Below are positions 36,005-44,385 of a DNA stretch of 64,000 nucleotides, piece after piece (within the stretch, counting starts at the first letter, position 1; the number at the start of each line of letters is the position of its first letter). The notes beneath the pieces are model-generated. The model did no database searches. It was given only the letters and a program-made list of their open reading frames with translations, and was not told the origin of the DNA. This DNA comes from Novosphingobium sp. GTDB lineage: Bacteria; Pseudomonadota; Alphaproteobacteria; Sphingomonadales; Sphingomonadaceae. The stretch is from NCBI RefSeq assembly GCF_039595395.1, contig NZ_JBCNLP010000001.1:3100001-3164000 (forward strand). The letters run 5' to 3'. The translations under genes were made by a program, and so were the position numbers.

Positions 36005-36032
36005 ATGTTGATCGATGGAGCAGATGTTGATC
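36005..36032. promoter_or_regulatory. Direct repeats upstream of SDR gene
   Basis: ATGTTGATC occurs at 36005-36013 and 36024-36032, 19 bp apart (about two helical turns), 72-99 bp before the SDR start. Candidate activator or repressor site. Confidence 0.4.
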
Positions 36033-36055
36033 TTCCATTCAGGAAAGATGAATGA

Positions 36056-36520
36056 TCAACCCGCCATCCAGATCGCCAGAACCCCCAATCCGACCGCGGC
36101 AGCATCCTCCAGACATGCGGCGGGGCGATCACTGCCAAAGGACATGGCCATTCTTCCTCGACATGAAGCGCCGCCAAGCGTGCCCAGCACCGCCCCGGCC
36201 GCTCCCAGAGCCAGACCCGCCGGCCAGGAACCGCCTGTTGCGCCCAGCGTCGCTCCCGACAGCCCACCCATGATGATGCGGGCCGTAAACTGCACCGGCA
36301 CTTTGCGGCTGGGTGTGGTGGGCAGTTGGTCGGTCACCCACTCCCCCAGCGCGGCGGCGAGCAGCACCCATGGGGTCCAGCGATAGGCCATGAAGGCGGG
36401 CCAGCCCGTGACCGGGGCAATCCCTGCGCGGGCCGCCGCCCAACTGACGATGGCGGGCGCGGTCATGGCGCGCAATCCCGCGACAAGACCGATCAGGAAA
36501 GAGGCGAGAAGGAGCGACAT
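36056..36520 (-). CDS. DUF4126 family membrane protein
   Basis: Small integral membrane protein of 154 residues with about four hydrophobic segments (LLLASFLIGLVAGLRAMTAP, WVLLAAALGEWV, IIMGGLSGATLGATGG, LALGAAGAVLGTLGG and a C-terminal helix). The opening LRAMTAPAIVSWAAA and the FTARIIMGG-type repeat are typical of DUF4126. Function unknown. It lies alone, 123 nt upstream of the SDR start. Confidence 0.75.
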   Translation of the reverse strand: MSLLLASFLIGLVAGLRAMTAPAIVSWAAARAGIAPVTGWPAFMAYRWTPWVLLAAALGEWVTDQLPTTPSRKVPVQFTARIIMGGLSGATLGATGGSWPAGLALGAAGAVLGTLGGASCRGRMAMSFGSDRPAACLEDAAAVGLGVLAIWMAG

Positions 36521-36550
36521 ACAGCATTCTCCCGGATCAACGTGAGGTCG

Positions 36551-36856
36551 TTACCGCCCCATGGTCTGCTCGCCGATGATAGGGTGCCTCCGCGCGAACT
36601 GATTGAACGCCGCGCGCTGTTTTGGAAAAATTGACGCATCCTGTGTTGCCAGCATGGCCATCATGCCTCCCGCCCAGTCGGGGCACCGCAAGGGGATGCC
36701 CGTACCGCATCTTTCCCCGCCATCCGCCCCGTGCGGCGCGCCATCGACATGGTGGGCGATCCCCTTCCCGTCACATGACAAGGCCAAAGGCAACTCGACG
36801 GCCTCAATCGAAAAATCCCGCCGGGGATGGCGCGATACGGCGGCGGTGGTTTTCAT
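36551..36856 (-). CDS. Possible small hypothetical protein
   Basis: An open frame of about 101 codons starting MKTTAAVSRHPRRDFSIEAV, with AAGGACG about 9 nt upstream of the ATG at 36856. It has Cys in ERCGTG and PLRCPDW but matches no family I know. It occupies the otherwise empty 594-bp gap before cydA (36521-37114). It may be spurious. Confidence 0.3.
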   Translation of the reverse strand: MKTTAAVSRHPRRDFSIEAVELPLALSCDGKGIAHHVDGAPHGADGGERCGTGIPLRCPDWAGGMMAMLATQDASIFPKQRAAFNQFARRHPIIGEQTMGR

Positions 36857-37114
36857 GGCCTGGGCGTCCTTTCGGGCGTCAACCTCCCCCGATCCTCCAG
36901 CGCGCTCTTGAACGTTCCGGCTCGGCTTGAACGCTTGTGCCATCAACGCAGCCGGCGCGGTGCAAGATGCGCGTTACAGACCAAACATGGTCGCAGCGTT
37001 CAATCGGTCATCCCTTGCCTGGCGCACATCTTCACCAACGCGACACATCGCGCGAGCAGCGGCCTGTCCTGGCACTTCTGGCGGCCTGCCCTCTCATGAA
37101 AGGTTGACCCGCGC

Positions 37115-38497
37115 ATGACCCTCGATCCGATCCTGCTCTCGCGCATCCAGTGGGCCTGGGTGATCGGCTGGCACATTCTGTTGCCCGCCTTCACCGTGGG
37201 GCTGGCCTCCTACATCGCCGTGCTGGAAGGGCTGTTCTTCACCACGGGCGATGCGGCCTGGTATCGTATCTCGCGCTTCTGGACGCAGATCTTTTCGGTG
37301 TCCTTCGGCATGGGCGTGGTCTCGGGGATCATCATGCCCTTCCAGTTCGGCACCAACTGGTCGCGCTTTTCCGATGCCACGGCCAACATCCTCTCGCCCA
37401 TGCTGGCCTATGAGGATCTGATGGCCTTCTTTCTGGAGGCGACCTTCCTGGGCGTGCTGCTGTTCGGACGGCATCTGGTGCCGCGCTGGGCGCATCTGCT
37501 GGCAGCCTGCATGGTCGCACTGGGCACGCTGATGTCGTCCTTCTGGATCCTGTCGGTCAACAGTTGGATGCAGACGCCTGCGGGGTTCACATTCCACGAT
37601 GGCCGCTTCTTCCCCACCGACTGGGGCGCCATCGTGTTCAACCCCTCCTTCCCCTATCGCCTCGCGCATAATGTGGTGGCCTTTTACGTCACCACGGGAT
37701 TTGTCGTGCTCGGCGTGGGAGCATGGCTGCTGCGCCGCCCCCGCTTCGCAGCCGACGGGCGGCGCATTCTGCGCATGGCGGTGGGTTTTCTGGCCCTCTT
37801 CGTGCCCTTGCAGATCGCATTGGGCGATATGCACGGCCTGAACACCGCGCAATATCAACCCGCCAAGCTCGCCGCCATCGAAGGGCGATGGGAAAGCGCC
37901 GCGCCTGCTCCGCTCACCCTGTGGGGCTGGCCCGACCAACAGGCGGAGCGCACCGATCATGCGCTCGACATCCCGGTGCTGGGCAGCCTGATCCTCACCC
38001 ATTCGCTGCATGGAGAGGTGCGCGGGCTCAAAACCTTTCCCGCCGATCAGCGCCCGCCGGTCTGGCCGGTGTTCTGGTCTTTCCGTGTGATGGTCGGGAT
38101 CGGCCTGCTGATGCTGGCGGTGGTTGCCACCGCTTTGGCACTGCGCCTGCGCGGGCGGCTCTATGACAGCGACTGGTTCCTGCGCCTGTGCATATGGAGC
38201 GCGCCTTCGGGCTTTATCGCCGTGCTGGCCGGCTGGACCACCACCGAGGTCGGGCGCCAGCCCTGGACTGTCTACGGGTTGCTGCGCACGGCGCATTCCG
38301 TCTCGCCCTCGCTGAAGGGCAGTGACGTGCTGCTGTCCTTTCTGGCCTATGCGGTGGTTTATCTGATGATGTTCCCCGCCGGATTGCTGGTCATGGCGCG
38401 CATCGTGCGCGGCGGCCCCACTGAAACCCCGCCCGGCGCCCCGGTGGCCGCGATGCAGGCCGCCGCCCCGATCCACGCCCTGTCGGAGAAAGCATGA
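37115..38497 (+). CDS. cydA: Cytochrome bd ubiquinol oxidase subunit I, cyanide-insensitive type
   Basis: Quinol-oxidising subunit of the bd-type terminal oxidase in the inner membrane, 460 residues. Haem-ligand His in IGWHILLPAFTVGLASYIAV, the quinol-oxidation region and GRQPW in TTEVGRQPWTVYGLLRTAH. The Q-loop (LKTFPADQRPPVWPVFWSF) is short, the CioA type rather than the long E. coli CydA type. It overlaps cydB by ATGA. No CydX-like small gene was recognised after cydB. The enzyme tolerates NO and cyanide, in keeping with the NO-defence genes in this window. Confidence 0.93.
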   Translation: MTLDPILLSRIQWAWVIGWHILLPAFTVGLASYIAVLEGLFFTTGDAAWYRISRFWTQIFSVSFGMGVVSGIIMPFQFGTNWSRFSDATANILSPMLAYEDLMAFFLEATFLGVLLFGRHLVPRWAHLLAACMVALGTLMSSFWILSVNSWMQTPAGFTFHDGRFFPTDWGAIVFNPSFPYRLAHNVVAFYVTTGFVVLGVGAWLLRRPRFAADGRRILRMAVGFLALFVPLQIALGDMHGLNTAQYQPAKLAAIEGRWESAAPAPLTLWGWPDQQAERTDHALDIPVLGSLILTHSLHGEVRGLKTFPADQRPPVWPVFWSFRVMVGIGLLMLAVVATALALRLRGRLYDSDWFLRLCIWSAPSGFIAVLAGWTTTEVGRQPWTVYGLLRTAHSVSPSLKGSDVLLSFLAYAVVYLMMFPAGLLVMARIVRGGPTETPPGAPVAAMQAAAPIHALSEKA

Positions 38498-39510
38498 TGA
38501 ATGCCCTGATCGTCGATCTGATCCCCGTCTGGGTGGTGATCATCGCCCTGAGCGTGTTCCTTTACGTCCTGCTCGACGGTTTCGATCTGGGCGTGGGCAT
38601 GCTCTACGGCTTGGCGCCACAGAAGGACCGCCCCATGATCATGAACGCCATTGCCCCGGTCTGGGACGGCAATGAGACATGGCTGATCCTTGGCGCCGTG
38701 GCCTTGCTGGCGGTGTTTCCATTGGCCTTTGCGATCGTCATCCCGGCGGTCTATTTCCCGATCCTGATCATGCTGCTGGCGCTAGTGTTCCGGGGGCTGG
38801 CCTTCGAATTCCGCTTCGAGGAACCCCGGCTGCATCACTTCTGGAACCGAGGCTTTGCCGTGGGTTCGGCGGTGGCGGCCTTTGCGCAAGGGGCGGTTCT
38901 GGGCGCCTTCATCCAGGGCTTCCACGTCGAGGGGCGGGTCTTTGCGGGCTCCTCGTGGGACTGGCTCACACCCTTTTCGGTGATGACCGGACTGGCCCTG
39001 ATGTGCGGCTATGGCCTGCTGGGCGCAGGCTGGCTGATCATCAAGACCGAGGGCGATCTGCAGGCATGGGCGCGCATGATGGGGCGGCGTGCCCTGATCG
39101 GGGTCATGCTGGCCATTTCAGCGGTCAGCCTGTGGACACCGGCGATGGACCCGGCGATCGCCGCGCGCTGGTTCACCCTGCCCCATGCGATGTGGCTGGC
39201 ACCGATCCCCTTGGCAACGGGCGGAATCGCGATCCTGTGTTGGCGGGCATTGAAGGGACATGGGCCGGATGTGTTGCCCTTCTTTGCCGGGCTTGGCTTG
39301 TTCCTGCTCTCCTACCTTGGCGTCGCGATCAGCCTCTGGCCGATGATCGTCCCTCATCACTACACGCTGTGGCAGGCCAGTTCGGCCGTGGGAACACAGA
39401 TGTTCCTGCTGATCGGTACGCTGGTGCTGTTGCCCGTGATCCTGATGTACACCGGCTGGTCTTACTGGGTGTTTCGCGGCAAGCTGAAGCCGGATGTCGG
39501 TTATCATTGA
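38494..39510 (+). CDS. cydB: Cytochrome bd ubiquinol oxidase subunit II
   Basis: Second integral subunit, 338 residues, about nine transmembrane helices. Family start LYVLLDGFDLGVGMLYGLAP, NAIAPVWDGNETWLILGAVA, ALVFRGLAFEFRFE and the C-terminal YTGWSYWVFRGKL. ATG overlaps the cydA stop (ATGA), so the subunits are translationally coupled. Confidence 0.93.
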   Translation: MMNALIVDLIPVWVVIIALSVFLYVLLDGFDLGVGMLYGLAPQKDRPMIMNAIAPVWDGNETWLILGAVALLAVFPLAFAIVIPAVYFPILIMLLALVFRGLAFEFRFEEPRLHHFWNRGFAVGSAVAAFAQGAVLGAFIQGFHVEGRVFAGSSWDWLTPFSVMTGLALMCGYGLLGAGWLIIKTEGDLQAWARMMGRRALIGVMLAISAVSLWTPAMDPAIAARWFTLPHAMWLAPIPLATGGIAILCWRALKGHGPDVLPFFAGLGLFLLSYLGVAISLWPMIVPHHYTLWQASSAVGTQMFLLIGTLVLLPVILMYTGWSYWVFRGKLKPDVGYH

Positions 39511-39605
39511 GCGGACCGGCATCCGGCCGCCCGGCGCATCAACGATGCCTCCTCCACGCAGCGATCCTCCATCCGAACTTTGACAATCCGCGCCGGAGCC
39601 CCTAT

Positions 39606-39621
39606 TTGCATTCGAAGTCAA
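39606..39621. promoter_or_regulatory. LacI-type operator A
   Basis: TTGCATTCGAAGTCAA differs at two positions from the palindrome TTGCATTCGAATGCAA. It lies 60 bp before the aldolase start. Confidence 0.7.
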
Positions 39622-39680
39622 AAAGCGCGGCGAGACCAGGATCGATCCATCAGCCCGCGACAGAACGGGAGGATACGACC

Positions 39681-40457
39681 TTGGCCCACACCCCACCCCA
39701 CAACGCCGCAAACTTCCGCGACATCCTGCATTCAGGCACCACGCTGATCGGCACCTTCCTCAAGACGCCCTCCCCCATCGTCACCGAGGTGCTCTCGCTC
39801 ACCGATCTCGACTGCCTGTGCATCGATGCCGAGCACGCCCCCTTCGACCGCATCGCCATCGACGGCAGCATCGCCATGGCCCGCGCCGCCGCCATGCCCA
39901 TGCTGGTGCGCGTGCCCGCCACGGCGCCCGAGCATATCCTCAATGCGCTGGATTGCGGCGCGACCGGTGTCGTCGCCCCGCATATCCGCAGCGCCGCCGA
40001 AGCCCAGGCCTTCGCCCGCGCCTGCCACTATGGCGCGGGCGGGCGCGGCTATGCCGGATCGTCACGCGCCGCCCTTTACACAAGGCGCAGCATCGCCGAC
40101 CATCTGGCAAACAGCGCGGCACAGACCGTCGCCATCGCCCAGATCGAGGACCCCGAAGCCGTGGAGGACATCGACGCCATCGCCGCCGTGCCGGGCATCG
40201 ACGCGCTTTTCGTGGGCCGCGTCGATCTGACGGTGGCCTATGGCGCGACCTCTCAGGACGATCCGCGCGTGGTCGCGGCGGTGGAGCGCATCTGCGCGGC
40301 CGGGCGCAAGCACAACCGCCGCGTCGGCATGTTCCTCGCCCGCCCGCAGGATGTGCCGCAGTGGGAGGCCAAGGGCGCCAGCCTGTTCCTGCTCGGGTCG
40401 GATCACAGCTTTATGCTGCAGGGCGCGGCCAATCTGCTGGCGCAAACAAAGCCATGA
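39681..40457 (+). CDS. HpcH/HpaI-family class II aldolase
   Basis: Metal-dependent pyruvate-type aldolase of about 258 residues. Seen: GTFLKTPSPIVTEVLSLTDL, DAEHAPFDRIAI, LVRVPATAPEHILNALDCGA, GVVAPHIRSAAEAQAFARAC, and metal ligands in AIAQIEDPEAVEDIDAIAA and FVGRVDLTVAYG. Related enzymes cleave 4-hydroxy-2-keto acids such as 2-keto-3-deoxy-glucarate or 4-hydroxy-2-oxoheptanedioate to pyruvate or tartronate semialdehyde plus an aldehyde. Start is TTG at 39681 with GGAGG 8 nt upstream; no ATG fits. It overlaps the amidase gene (ATGA). A LacI-type operator lies 60 bp upstream. Confidence 0.88.
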   Translation: MAHTPPHNAANFRDILHSGTTLIGTFLKTPSPIVTEVLSLTDLDCLCIDAEHAPFDRIAIDGSIAMARAAAMPMLVRVPATAPEHILNALDCGATGVVAPHIRSAAEAQAFARACHYGAGGRGYAGSSRAALYTRRSIADHLANSAAQTVAIAQIEDPEAVEDIDAIAAVPGIDALFVGRVDLTVAYGATSQDDPRVVAAVERICAAGRKHNRRVGMFLARPQDVPQWEAKGASLFLLGSDHSFMLQGAANLLAQTKP

Positions 40458-41737
40458 TCGAGCCGCTGACACAGGGCGGCGCGCAGGATGCCCTCACCCG
40501 CTGCCTGAGCCTGATCCTTCAGGAGGATGACCGCTGGCACGCCATGCTGGCCATCAACCCGCAGGCCGAGGCCGAGGCTGAAGCCGCCGATCATGCCGCG
40601 GCACAAGGGCAAGGCCTCGGCCCGCTGCATGGCGTGGTGCTGGCCATCAAGGACAACATCGACGTTGCGGGCATGGCCACCACCTCGGGCTGCAAGGCTC
40701 TGGCGCGGGCCATGGTACCGGGCGACGCGCCGGTGGTGGCACGCCTGCGCGCGGCAGGCGCGGTGGTGGTGGGCAAGACCAACCTCTCGGAGTTCTCCTT
40801 CGAGATCCGCTCGCGCAGCTCGCTGGGCGGCGATGTGCGCTGCCCCTTCGCCCCCGACAGCACGGCGGGCGGATCGAGCGGCGGATCGGCGGTGGCGGTG
40901 GCGCGCGGCTTTGCCATGGCGGCGCTGGGCACCGATACGGGCGGATCGATCCGCATTCCGGCGGCCTGCAACGGGCTGGTCGGGCTGCGTCCGGCGCATG
41001 GCATGCTCTCGCTGGAGGGCGTCGCGCCCTTGGCCCCCAGCACCGACACCATCGGGCCGATCACGCGCAGCGTGGCCGATGCGCGGCTGCTCTATGAGAT
41101 CATGGGCGGGCAGATCGGCGGGAACGCGGCGCCCCGCCGCGTGGGTGTGGTGCGGCAGGCCTTCGGTGAGGATGCTCGCATTCTGGCCGCCTGCGATCAG
41201 GCGCTGGAACGGCTGGCGCGTGGGGGAATCGAACTGGTCGATCCGCTCACCCTGCCCGGCGTCGAGGATCTGCTGGCCGGGCCGCATATCGTCGATGCGG
41301 AATTTGGCGCGGCCTTCGACGCCTATCTTGCCGGGCGTGCCTCAACCGGAAACGCTCCCGCCTCTCTGGCCGAGCTGGTGACAGGCGGCGCCTTCCTGCC
41401 CGACCATCGCGAGAGCCTGACCAAACGCATGGCCATCTCCCCCGATGCGGCGCCCCCCATCCTCGCCCGCCATCGTGAGCTGACCGCGATGCTGCGGGCG
41501 GTGATGGCGCAGCATCGGCTGGACGCGCTGTTCTATCCCACCATGCGCGTCATCCCCGAGGGGCTGGGCAATCCTCCGGGCGGCTGGGCGCCCGAACTGG
41601 CGGCACGCAGCGGATGGCCCGCGATCAGCGTGCCCGTTGCCGCGCCCGGTGAGCGCCCCGTCGGCGCCGAACTGCTGGTGCCTGCCCGACAGGAAGCCGC
41701 GCTCTTCGCCCTGGCCGCCATGCTGGAGCGCCCCTGA
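40454..41737 (+). CDS. Amidase signature family protein
   Basis: Amide hydrolase of 427 residues with the Ser-cisSer-Lys triad: Lys in GVVLAIKDNIDVAGMATTSG, Ser in STAGGSSGGSAVAVARGFAM and the nucleophile in GTDTGGSIRIPAACNGLVG. The pairing with the overlapping aldolase gene suggests that the pathway handles an amide or a carbamoyl compound, or that this member works on an ester-like bond. Substrate unknown. A bidirectional-looking terminator pair follows. Confidence 0.88.
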   Translation: MIEPLTQGGAQDALTRCLSLILQEDDRWHAMLAINPQAEAEAEAADHAAAQGQGLGPLHGVVLAIKDNIDVAGMATTSGCKALARAMVPGDAPVVARLRAAGAVVVGKTNLSEFSFEIRSRSSLGGDVRCPFAPDSTAGGSSGGSAVAVARGFAMAALGTDTGGSIRIPAACNGLVGLRPAHGMLSLEGVAPLAPSTDTIGPITRSVADARLLYEIMGGQIGGNAAPRRVGVVRQAFGEDARILAACDQALERLARGGIELVDPLTLPGVEDLLAGPHIVDAEFGAAFDAYLAGRASTGNAPASLAELVTGGAFLPDHRESLTKRMAISPDAAPPILARHRELTAMLRAVMAQHRLDALFYPTMRVIPEGLGNPPGGWAPELAARSGWPAISVPVAAPGERPVGAELLVPARQEAALFALAAMLERP

Positions 41738-41746
41738 CACAAAAGA

Positions 41747-41771
41747 CGGTCCCGCCGACAGGGCGGGACCG
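41747..41771 (+). terminator. Hairpin downstream of amidase
   Basis: CGGTCCCGCC and GGCGGGACCG form a 10-bp stem with a 5-nt loop, 9 nt after the amidase stop. Confidence 0.55.
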
Positions 41772-41791
41772 CTGCAGGGAGGAAGGTTGAA

Positions 41792-41823
41792 AGGGCCATG
41801 TTGCGCAACATGGCCCTGTTTTT
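41792..41823 (+). terminator. Intrinsic terminator of aldolase-amidase operon
   Basis: Perfect 26-bp palindrome (AGGGCCATGTTGC with GCAACATGGCCCT) followed by GTTTTT. It lies between the convergent amidase and TonB receptor genes. Confidence 0.75.
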
Positions 41824-41829
41824 CTGCGA

Positions 41830-44163
41830 TCAGAACTTGGTGCCGACCCGCACGCCATAGGTGCGCGGCGCGCCATAGGAGACCTGAATACGCTCCAACC
41901 GCCCGACGACGCCGCTCAGCAGCGTGGCCTGGTTGGTCAGATTGTCGCCATAGGCCTCGATATAGGTGTTGTTGCCCTTGGCCGCGCTCCAGCGCAGCGA
42001 GGCGCCCAGCTTGTCATAGGCCTTCTGGTAATCGAGCACCGTGTTGTAATCGGTGGTGTAGTAACCGCCCGAATGCAGCCAGTTGCCCGAGGGCGTCAGC
42101 GTGCCCGCCTTGCCCAGATCGATGTCATAGGAAGCCAGCACCGTCGCCTTGAAATCGGGCGACTGCGGGATCTTCTTGCCCGCCAGATCGACCGAGACCG
42201 GATCGGCCCCACCCGAAGCGCCATAGAAGTTGTTACCGCTGATGTAACGGGTGTAGCGCGCATTCATAAAGGACAGGGTGGTGTTGATGTGCAAATTCGG
42301 CACCGGATCGAGCCGCAGCGCCAATTCGCCACCATAGGAGCGCGCCTGACCCGCCGAACCGAAGTAGGACACCAGCGGCGTGTAGACGTTGATCTGCAAA
42401 TTCGAGAACTTGTTGTAGAAGCCCGAGGCCTCGATCTCGCCCTTGCCGCCCAGAATCTTCGACTTGATGCCCGCCTCATAGGCCCAGACCTTTTGCGGGG
42501 CATAGGAGGAGGGAATGGCCGGATTGCCGCCCGTGTCGTTCACCCCACCCGATTCAAAACCGGTGGAGGCGGTGGCATAGATCATCGTGTTGCGGTCCGG
42601 CGTGAACTGCAGGCCCGCGCGCCATGTGCCGCTGCTGAAGCTGGGCGCGCCCGATGTCACCGAATAGGGCGACATGAAGTTGTAGGTGCCCGGCGCGGCA
42701 TCGGCCCAGTCGGCGAAGTTGAACGCCTTCTTTTCATGGCTGTAGCGCGCGCCCGCGATCACCCTGAGCAGATCGGGCACAAGCTGGAAGGTGCCCTGCC
42801 CATAGATGGCATAGGCGTCGGTCGTCAGCCCGGCATCGGCGCGGAAACCGGTGGTGGTGGCACCCGGCGCGGTGATCTTCTGCTGATAGGTCTCGAAGAT
42901 GCTGTCATGCAGATAATAGGCGCCAACGATCCATTCCAGCCGCCCCTTGGCGTTGGAGGCAAGCTGCACCTCCTGCGTGAAGGCGTTGGAGCGCGTGTTG
43001 GCCTCCTGCACGCCCGAGCCATAGCCGAGGCCCTCGAAGGTGACGCTCGACTGGTCGTTGTCGGCGCTGCGATGGGCGCGGAAATGGGTGTAGCCGGTGA
43101 TCGACTTGAGCGTCACAGGCCCCAGATTGTAGGCGATCTGTCCCGAGACATAATCCTCGGCGATGTGTTCGAAGGGCTGGTAATCCCAGTCATTGGTCCA
43201 GGCGCCGCCGGTCACCGGCTTGCCGATGTCGCGGCCCGCGACATTGGGCGAACCATTGGGCACCGAGGGATTGACCGCATAGGGCTGGCCGTTGATCGAC
43301 TGATAGCCGGTCGCCGGATTGATCAGCGTGCCGGCCACCTTGTAGCCATAGGAGCCCGCGCCCGCATCGTCGCGGCGCCAGGTGCCGGCATGCAGCGTGA
43401 CCTCCAGATCGCTGGTGGGGGTCCATTTCACGGCGACGCGCTCGGCATTCTCGTTCAGATCGTCGAGCACCACGCCGGGCGTGGTCGAATGGACATAGCC
43501 GTCATGGCGTTGAAACACGCCGGAAAAACGCACCGCCAGCGTGTCGGTGACGGGCAGGTTGATGTAGCCGTCGACGCGCGACTGGTTGTAATTGCCCTTT
43601 TCCAGATTGGCGCCGACGCCGAAATCATGGGTGGGCTCGGCGGTGACGATGCTGACATTGCCGCCAAAGGTGTTGCGGCCATAGAGCGTGCCCTGCGGGC
43701 CGCGCAGCACTTCGACGCGCGCGATGTCGAACAGCGGGATCGACTGCTGCTGGGTGCGGCTCTGATAGATGCCGTCGATGTAGAAGCCGATGACGGGGTC
43801 GTTCTGCGCCGAAACCAGGCTGGTGCGCACGCCGCGGATGGCGGGGAAGGAATCCGAGCCCTGCGAGCCCCAGGTGAAGCCCGGCGTGGCAAATTCGACG
43901 CGGGAAATATCGTTGGCGCGCAGCTTGTTAAGCGCATCGCCCGAGAGTGCCGTCATCGAGATGGGCACGTCGCGCAGCTTTTCGCTGCGGCGCTGGGCGG
44001 TGACGATGATCTCCCCGGTGCTCGCATCATTGGCCGCAGGGGCGGCAGAGGTCGATGCCACCGCCGGTTGATCCGCAGCAGGCTCCGTCGCGGCCAGAGC
44101 GGGCGTGGCCAGCATCGTCAGTGTGAAGGCGGAAACGCCCCTTAGCAGTGGGTGCTTGTGCAT
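41830..44163 (-). CDS. TonB-dependent outer-membrane receptor of the LacI regulon
   Basis: Outer-membrane transporter of 777 residues. Signal peptide (LRGVSAFTLTMLATPALAA), TonB-region GEIIVTAQRRSEKLRDVPIS, plug AIRGVRTSLVSAQNDPVIGF, YIDGIYQSRTQQQSIPLFDI and EVLRGPQGTLYGRNTFGGNV, barrel ending with RIQVSYGAPRTYGVRVGTKF and the terminal Phe. The LacI-type operator B lies 67 bp before its start, so it is predicted to import the substrate of the aldolase/HisD pathway. Confidence 0.92.
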   Translation of the reverse strand: MHKHPLLRGVSAFTLTMLATPALAATEPAADQPAVASTSAAPAANDASTGEIIVTAQRRSEKLRDVPISMTALSGDALNKLRANDISRVEFATPGFTWGSQGSDSFPAIRGVRTSLVSAQNDPVIGFYIDGIYQSRTQQQSIPLFDIARVEVLRGPQGTLYGRNTFGGNVSIVTAEPTHDFGVGANLEKGNYNQSRVDGYINLPVTDTLAVRFSGVFQRHDGYVHSTTPGVVLDDLNENAERVAVKWTPTSDLEVTLHAGTWRRDDAGAGSYGYKVAGTLINPATGYQSINGQPYAVNPSVPNGSPNVAGRDIGKPVTGGAWTNDWDYQPFEHIAEDYVSGQIAYNLGPVTLKSITGYTHFRAHRSADNDQSSVTFEGLGYGSGVQEANTRSNAFTQEVQLASNAKGRLEWIVGAYYLHDSIFETYQQKITAPGATTTGFRADAGLTTDAYAIYGQGTFQLVPDLLRVIAGARYSHEKKAFNFADWADAAPGTYNFMSPYSVTSGAPSFSSGTWRAGLQFTPDRNTMIYATASTGFESGGVNDTGGNPAIPSSYAPQKVWAYEAGIKSKILGGKGEIEASGFYNKFSNLQINVYTPLVSYFGSAGQARSYGGELALRLDPVPNLHINTTLSFMNARYTRYISGNNFYGASGGADPVSVDLAGKKIPQSPDFKATVLASYDIDLGKAGTLTPSGNWLHSGGYYTTDYNTVLDYQKAYDKLGASLRWSAAKGNNTYIEAYGDNLTNQATLLSGVVGRLERIQVSYGAPRTYGVRVGTKF

Positions 44164-44229
44164 GTGACTCCCCTTTTCTTTGTTCTGGGGAGAAATCTAT
44201 CGGGAAGGTCGCGGCCCGTCCATCATTTT

Positions 44230-44245
44230 TTGCATTCGAAGTCAT
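44230..44245. promoter_or_regulatory. LacI-type operator B
   Basis: TTGCATTCGAAGTCAT shares TTGCATTCGAAGTCA with operator A. It lies 67 bp before the TonB receptor start. Confidence 0.7.
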
Positions 44246-44385
44246 TGGCCATTTGACGCATATGCGCTTAACGTCACGGCCAAAATATCACGGAAAATCA
44301 GTGAATATTCGATAACACCGCGAATCACAGGGCAATACAGCTATTTTTCATAGCGAAAAAATTCCTGCGTAAATTGCCTTCGCAT

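Noticed and set aside
37094..38476. 460-codon minus-strand frame opposite cydA
   Set aside because: cydA is unmistakable; the antisense product is a His/Gly/Gln-rich low-complexity chain.
42073..44145. 690-codon plus-strand frame opposite the third TonB receptor
   Set aside because: Same GC-bias shadow effect; no recognisable domain.
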